Source: Mesostigma viride
Lineage: Eukaryota; Streptophyta; Mesostigmatophyceae; Mesostigmatales; Mesostigmataceae
Assembly (NCBI GenBank): GCA_009746045.1
Contig: RPFO01000072.1
Coordinates: 2,709,971-2,773,970, forward strand
Length of the DNA stretch: 64,000 bases
Direction of reading: 5' to 3'
The translations under genes and the position numbers were made by a program. The notes beneath the pieces were generated by a model, which was given only the letters and a program-made list of their open reading frames with translations, searched no databases and was not told the origin of the DNA. Positions 60,780 through 64,000 of this stretch are shown in pieces. How positions within the stretch are numbered: the first letter of the stretch is position 1; each line of letters opens with the position of its first letter.

Positions 60780-60895
60780 GATCTGGGCGATCCGCCATCT
60801 GACAGCCATACCGCCGTCAGCCATTTTCATGTGTCACTGCATTCCACTCCGTGGCATGCTCATGCGCATGACACGCAAGTACTTACTTACTTTGA
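60780..60895 (+). mobile_element. Third, partial copy of the SINE-like 3' end
   Basis: CACTCCGTGGCATGC, then CATGCGCATGACACGCAAGT and ACTTACTTACTT at about 60845-60893, match the 3' ends of the elements at 506-639 and 59271-59600, here on the plus strand. The upstream limit is unclear. Confidence 0.6.
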
Positions 60896-60957
60896 TATTA
60901 CCGTTAATTCATTAATAAATTGAATTGATAAATAATTTGGATTGATAGATATATCAA

Positions 60958-61480
60958 TCAGGGAGGCGGCCGGCGCTTGCTCATTGACGTTTATGTGCAT
61001 GCATGGCTCGCCCCTCTCTCTTAGCCATGTGGTTGGTGTGCACATCCCAGCTATATATATGAGCGGGCCAAGCTCCTGGCCTACGGCGACGTCGGGCACC
61101 ATCGTGTGGTGCCCTTTGTCCTGGAGGAGTTTGGGGCCATGGGGCCCCTGACCTCCGCCTTCTTCAAGGAGTGTTGCCGGCTCCGGGAGGACCGGCTGGA
61201 CCTGGAGGGCCAGCGGGCCCCATGGTCGGCGCGGACCTGGACGTCATATTGGCGTCAGCGCCTGTCGGTGGCGCTGACTCGGGCCATGGCTGACATCATG
61301 CTCCGCCGTACGCGGGCTGATTTTGCGGTGCAGCAGGGCTATTAGGTTCCTCCCGTTAGGCGTTTCCATTGGTCTTATCGTAGTATAGAGCTTTGACATG
61401 GCTCTGTATATAGGTTTATAGCTGGGCGTTTGCTTTGGTTTGAGTGATTTCACTCTGCTGTAAGTAATTATATTTTTAAA
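60958..61480 (+). mobile_element. Truncated restriction-like-endonuclease LINE, copy A
   Basis: From about 60,964 the sequence is a degraded version of copy B (from GGCCGGC.TCTGCTTATTGACG on). From about 61,070 to TAG at 61343-61345 it is nearly identical to copy B, encoding AKLLAYGDVGHHRVVPFVLE and RLSVALTRAMADIMLRRTRA. The 3' UTR and A/T-rich end (GTAAGTAATTATATTTTTAA) follow. Confidence 0.75.
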
Positions 61481-61554
61481 ATATATATTAAAAATATAAT
61501 TACTTACAGCAGAGTGAAATCACTCAAACCAAAGCAAACGCCCAGCTATAAACC
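61413..61554. repeat. Perfect 67-bp inverted repeat with 8-bp spacer
   Basis: 61413-61479 (the 3' end of LINE copy A) is the exact reverse complement of 61488-61554. Two LINE 3' ends thus meet tail to tail. The DNA can form a long hairpin or cruciform. Confidence 0.93.
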
Positions 61555-61579
61555 TCTATTAATATATATATAGCTATTT

Positions 61580-62850
61580 TTGGGCTCCGTCGCTCAGTCG
61601 TGGGCGGAAAGCTGCCGGCTCCTGCCCCTTTTGGCTACGGCAGCGCCTGACCTCCCAGGTGGACCCCAGCAGCCCTTTGCCCTTCGTCACCGCCATCCAG
61701 GAGGCCTATGCTGAGATCCAGCAGGCCTGTTCTCCCGTCCGTGCCGCTCAGGCGGTACAGCGCCACCTCCCTCGCGGCACTCCCTCGGTCGCCTCCGTTC
61801 AATCTCCCGCCGCATTCCCTGCTCGCGTCATCGATAAACACCAGAAAACCTACGCGGGTACTGTATTCTGCACACGGCTGATTGGATTGCTCTTTTCGCG
61901 GACCTCAACGCCCAGGGACGTGCGTGGCTGTTCTCGCTTTCCTTGCGGAGTGTGGGCTCGGCGTACCTTCGTGCTCTTCCCATGGCCCCCCCATTCGCCT
62001 TGGCTCCCAGCCACTACTCGGTGGCGCTCCGGCACCAGCTATTTGCCCCGCAGCCTCTTGTTCCGGCCGGGCGGCCTTCAATGTGGTAGCTGTGGGCAGC
62101 CGCTGGATCCCACGGGGACTCACTACCTTGCCTGCATGGGGGGCCAACAGAATCAGAATTGGTATTTGTATTTGCACACTGACAGTCCTCCTGACGGTGG
62201 TGCTCGCCATGATTCGGTCGGTCTTCCCCCACGCGAACATCCGGTCCGAGGATGCGGATGGCGCTGCCTTCTATTCCCCCAACCACCGGCCTGACATCGT
62301 GGTGCTGGACTTTGAGGGGGGTGGCCGGCATCTGCTTATTGACGTTTCGGTGGCGCGGCCCTTGGCTCTTAGCCACGTGGCTGGGGCCTCCCTCACGGCA
62401 GGTTACACGGCGGACCGGGCGGAGCGGGCCAAGCTCCTGGCCTACGGCGACCTCGGGCACCATCGTGTGGTGCCCTTTGTCCTGGAGGAGTTTGGGGCCA
62501 TGGGGCCCCTGACCTCCGCCTTCTTCAAGGAGTGTTGCCGGCTCCGGGAGGACCGGCTGGACCTGGAGGGCCAGCGGGCCCCATGGTCGGCGCGGACCTG
62601 GACGTCATATTGGCGTCAGCGCTTGTCGGTGGCGCTGACTCGGGCCATGGCTGACATCATGCTCCGCCGTACGCGGGCTGATTTTGCGGTGCAGCAGGGC
62701 TATTAGGTTCCTCCCGTTAGGCGTTTCCATTGGTCTTATCGTAGTATAGAGCTTTGACATGGCTCTGTATATAGGTTTATAGCTGGGCGTTTGCTTTGGT
62801 TTGAGTGATTTCACTCTGTTGTAAGTAATTATATTTTTAATATATATACG
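61580..62850 (+). mobile_element. Truncated restriction-like-endonuclease LINE, copy B
   Basis: Encodes, across two or more frameshifts, the C-terminal part of a reverse transcriptase ORF. CGSCGQPLDPTGTHYLAC at 62082-62135 is a Cys-Cys-His-Cys knuckle, ARHD is at about 62202-62213, and RPDIVVLDF...LLIDVSVARP lies at about 62287-62360, with PD and D separated by 15 residues. Knuckle, RHD and PD...D in that order are the marks of the restriction-like endonuclease at the C-terminus of R2/CRE/NeSL/Dualen-type LINEs. The frame at 62235-62706 is open to TAG. The RT core is missing and the frame is broken near 62215-62235, so the copy is dead. Confidence 0.78.
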
Positions 62851-62854
62851 GCTA

Positions 62855-63730
62855 GGCGGCGGGCTACACGGCGGATCGGGCTGACCGGAGCGGGCCAATG
62901 ATGCAAGCTCGCGGCCTATTATGGCGACGTCGGGCCGATCGATCACCGTGTGGTGCCCAATTCAATGTCTTGGAGGTCCGAGTTCGGGGCCATATGGGGA
63001 CCCTCAGTGACCGCCGGCTTCTTAAGAAGTGCATGCTGCCCGGCTCCGGGAGTACCGCCTCCAGTAAGTCAGGGACCTGGAGGGCCAGCGGGCGCCTATA
63101 GTTGGTCGTCCCGGTCCGACCTGCAAGCAAGGGATGTCCGGTACTGGCGCCGGCCATGCAACGCCTTTCGGTAGCGCTTACCCAGGCTATATGGCATTAT
63201 GGCTGACATCTTGCTCCGTCGCACGCGGGCTGACTTGCGGCGCAGCACGGTTATTATTAGGCTGTTTTACTTCATATTGACGCGCGGTGTGGATCGAGTA
63301 TCTCAAGCCGGCTGTAGTTATTTGTTCGTGGTATCTCTTGTTAGCGTTGGCTTGGCTTATATTCTGATTTGGCATGCCGCAAAGGTGAAAACCATTTGCG
63401 TTCAGTGCCGGTCCGCGGAAAACGCGAAAAAACGCGATCTGCAAATGAATCCAGGCCGGAATCGAACTGGGGACCTCTCGCACCAATTTTGCTGACTATA
63501 GGACGGACGTCTCCGGATCCTAGGGCATCGCCAACTGACACCTACAGTCATCCGCAAAAGTTCTCCTTTCCGGGGAGTGATGCAAGCCTGTCGGATTTGG
63601 TACTAGATAAATCATTCGAGATCTGTGTGTAGGAGTACTACACACGTGTCTCGTGGCTTATATTTCATTGGGTGCCTTCACTCTGATGTAAGTATAATTA
63701 TAATTTTTTTAATATATATCAATCGATAAA
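62855..63730 (+). mobile_element. Degraded restriction-like-endonuclease LINE, copy C, split by a SINE candidate
   Basis: Echoes copy B with many changes: GGCTACACGGCGGATCGG, GACGTCGGGCCGATCGATCACCG, TGGCTGACATC.TGCTCCG at about 63,198 and GCACGCGGGCTGA. The 3' end motif TTCACTCTGATGTAAGTA with an A/T run at about 63,677-63,716 matches the ends of copies A and B. The inverted 162-bp repeat at 63358-63519 sits inside its 3' UTR. Confidence 0.65.
63358..63519 (-). mobile_element. Second copy of the 162-bp B-box repeat, inverted
   Basis: Reverse complement of 59409-59570 with two or three differences. The B box reads GGAATCGAACT on the plus strand here. Insertion into an already decayed LINE shows it is the younger element at this spot. 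Confidence 0.7.
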
Positions 63731-63732
63731 CT

Positions 63733-64000
63733 AAATCGTAGTATGATGAGCATATCTCTGTGGGGAGTATATCATAACACATATCCCTGAGAAGGGGCAT
63801 ATGTACGTTTTAAATACAGACTCTAGGATCGCTACAACCTGCAGGTCGGGAGGGTGAAAACTGCCACCGGCCTACTCCTGGTGCACAATGCGCATGCACC
63901 GGGCCGGCTGCACCACCATGCATGCATTCCAGCCGAGCTAACTATAGGTGCGGACACGGGGTGGAAGATGATTAATTAATTAAAAGTCCTGAACACAACG
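63733..64000 (-). mobile_element. Antisense 3' end of the ORF1-type element, running off the right edge
   Basis: The minus strand shares CATATGCCCCTTCTC, a following TATACTCCC, an upstream CACCCT..TGCAGG and a GGTGGTGCAG phrase with 2660-2870, in the same order. This is a diverged member of the element family found at the left edge. No coding part is in view. Confidence 0.6.

Overview
This is nuclear DNA of a green alga, most likely a volvocine relative of Chlamydomonas. The evidence is GC-rich exons with short phase-consistent introns, TGTAA poly(A) signals downstream of both gene stops, Ala/Gly/Ser/Gln-rich low-complexity protein extensions, and several families of truncated non-LTR retrotransposons. 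Nothing looks prokaryotic. All calls come from reading the sequence; no searches were run.

Layout. (1) 1-3377 is a retroelement island: two head-to-head copies of a LINE-type ORF1 (the left one decayed, the right one intact at 1095-2441), a 134-bp SINE-like insertion with an 8-bp target-site duplication, and a 233-bp element with 26-bp terminal inverted repeats. (2) 4080-48933, minus strand, is one 13-exon gene for a 1556-residue leishmanolysin-type (M8) zinc metalloprotease. Every splice junction I propose is GT/AG and in phase. Intron 7 is about 32 kb, and about 31.5 kb of it is one tandem array of an 8-bp unit, TCATGTGN (N = T, G or C), roughly 3,900 copies with higher-order structure. Very long apparent ORFs over this region are by-products of the array. 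(3) 48934-50294 is the divergent intergenic region. (4) 50295-58512, plus strand, is an 8-exon gene for a 960-residue EME1-like subunit of the MUS81-EME1 junction endonuclease. Three of its introns carry their own tandem repeats. (5) 58802-64000 is a second retroelement island: a compound tetranucleotide array, SINE-like copies, a 162-bp repeat with a tRNA-type B box, a truncated LINE with a perfect 12-bp target-site duplication, three truncated copies of a LINE with restriction-like-endonuclease motifs, a perfect 67-bp inverted repeat, and an antisense 3' end of the element family found at the left edge.

The two host genes are divergently arranged and not obviously related: one is predicted to be a secreted or endomembrane protease, the other nuclear and concerned with recombination intermediates. 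The outstanding feature is the giant intronic octamer satellite, which lies between the HExxH exon and the exon carrying the third zinc ligand of the protease.
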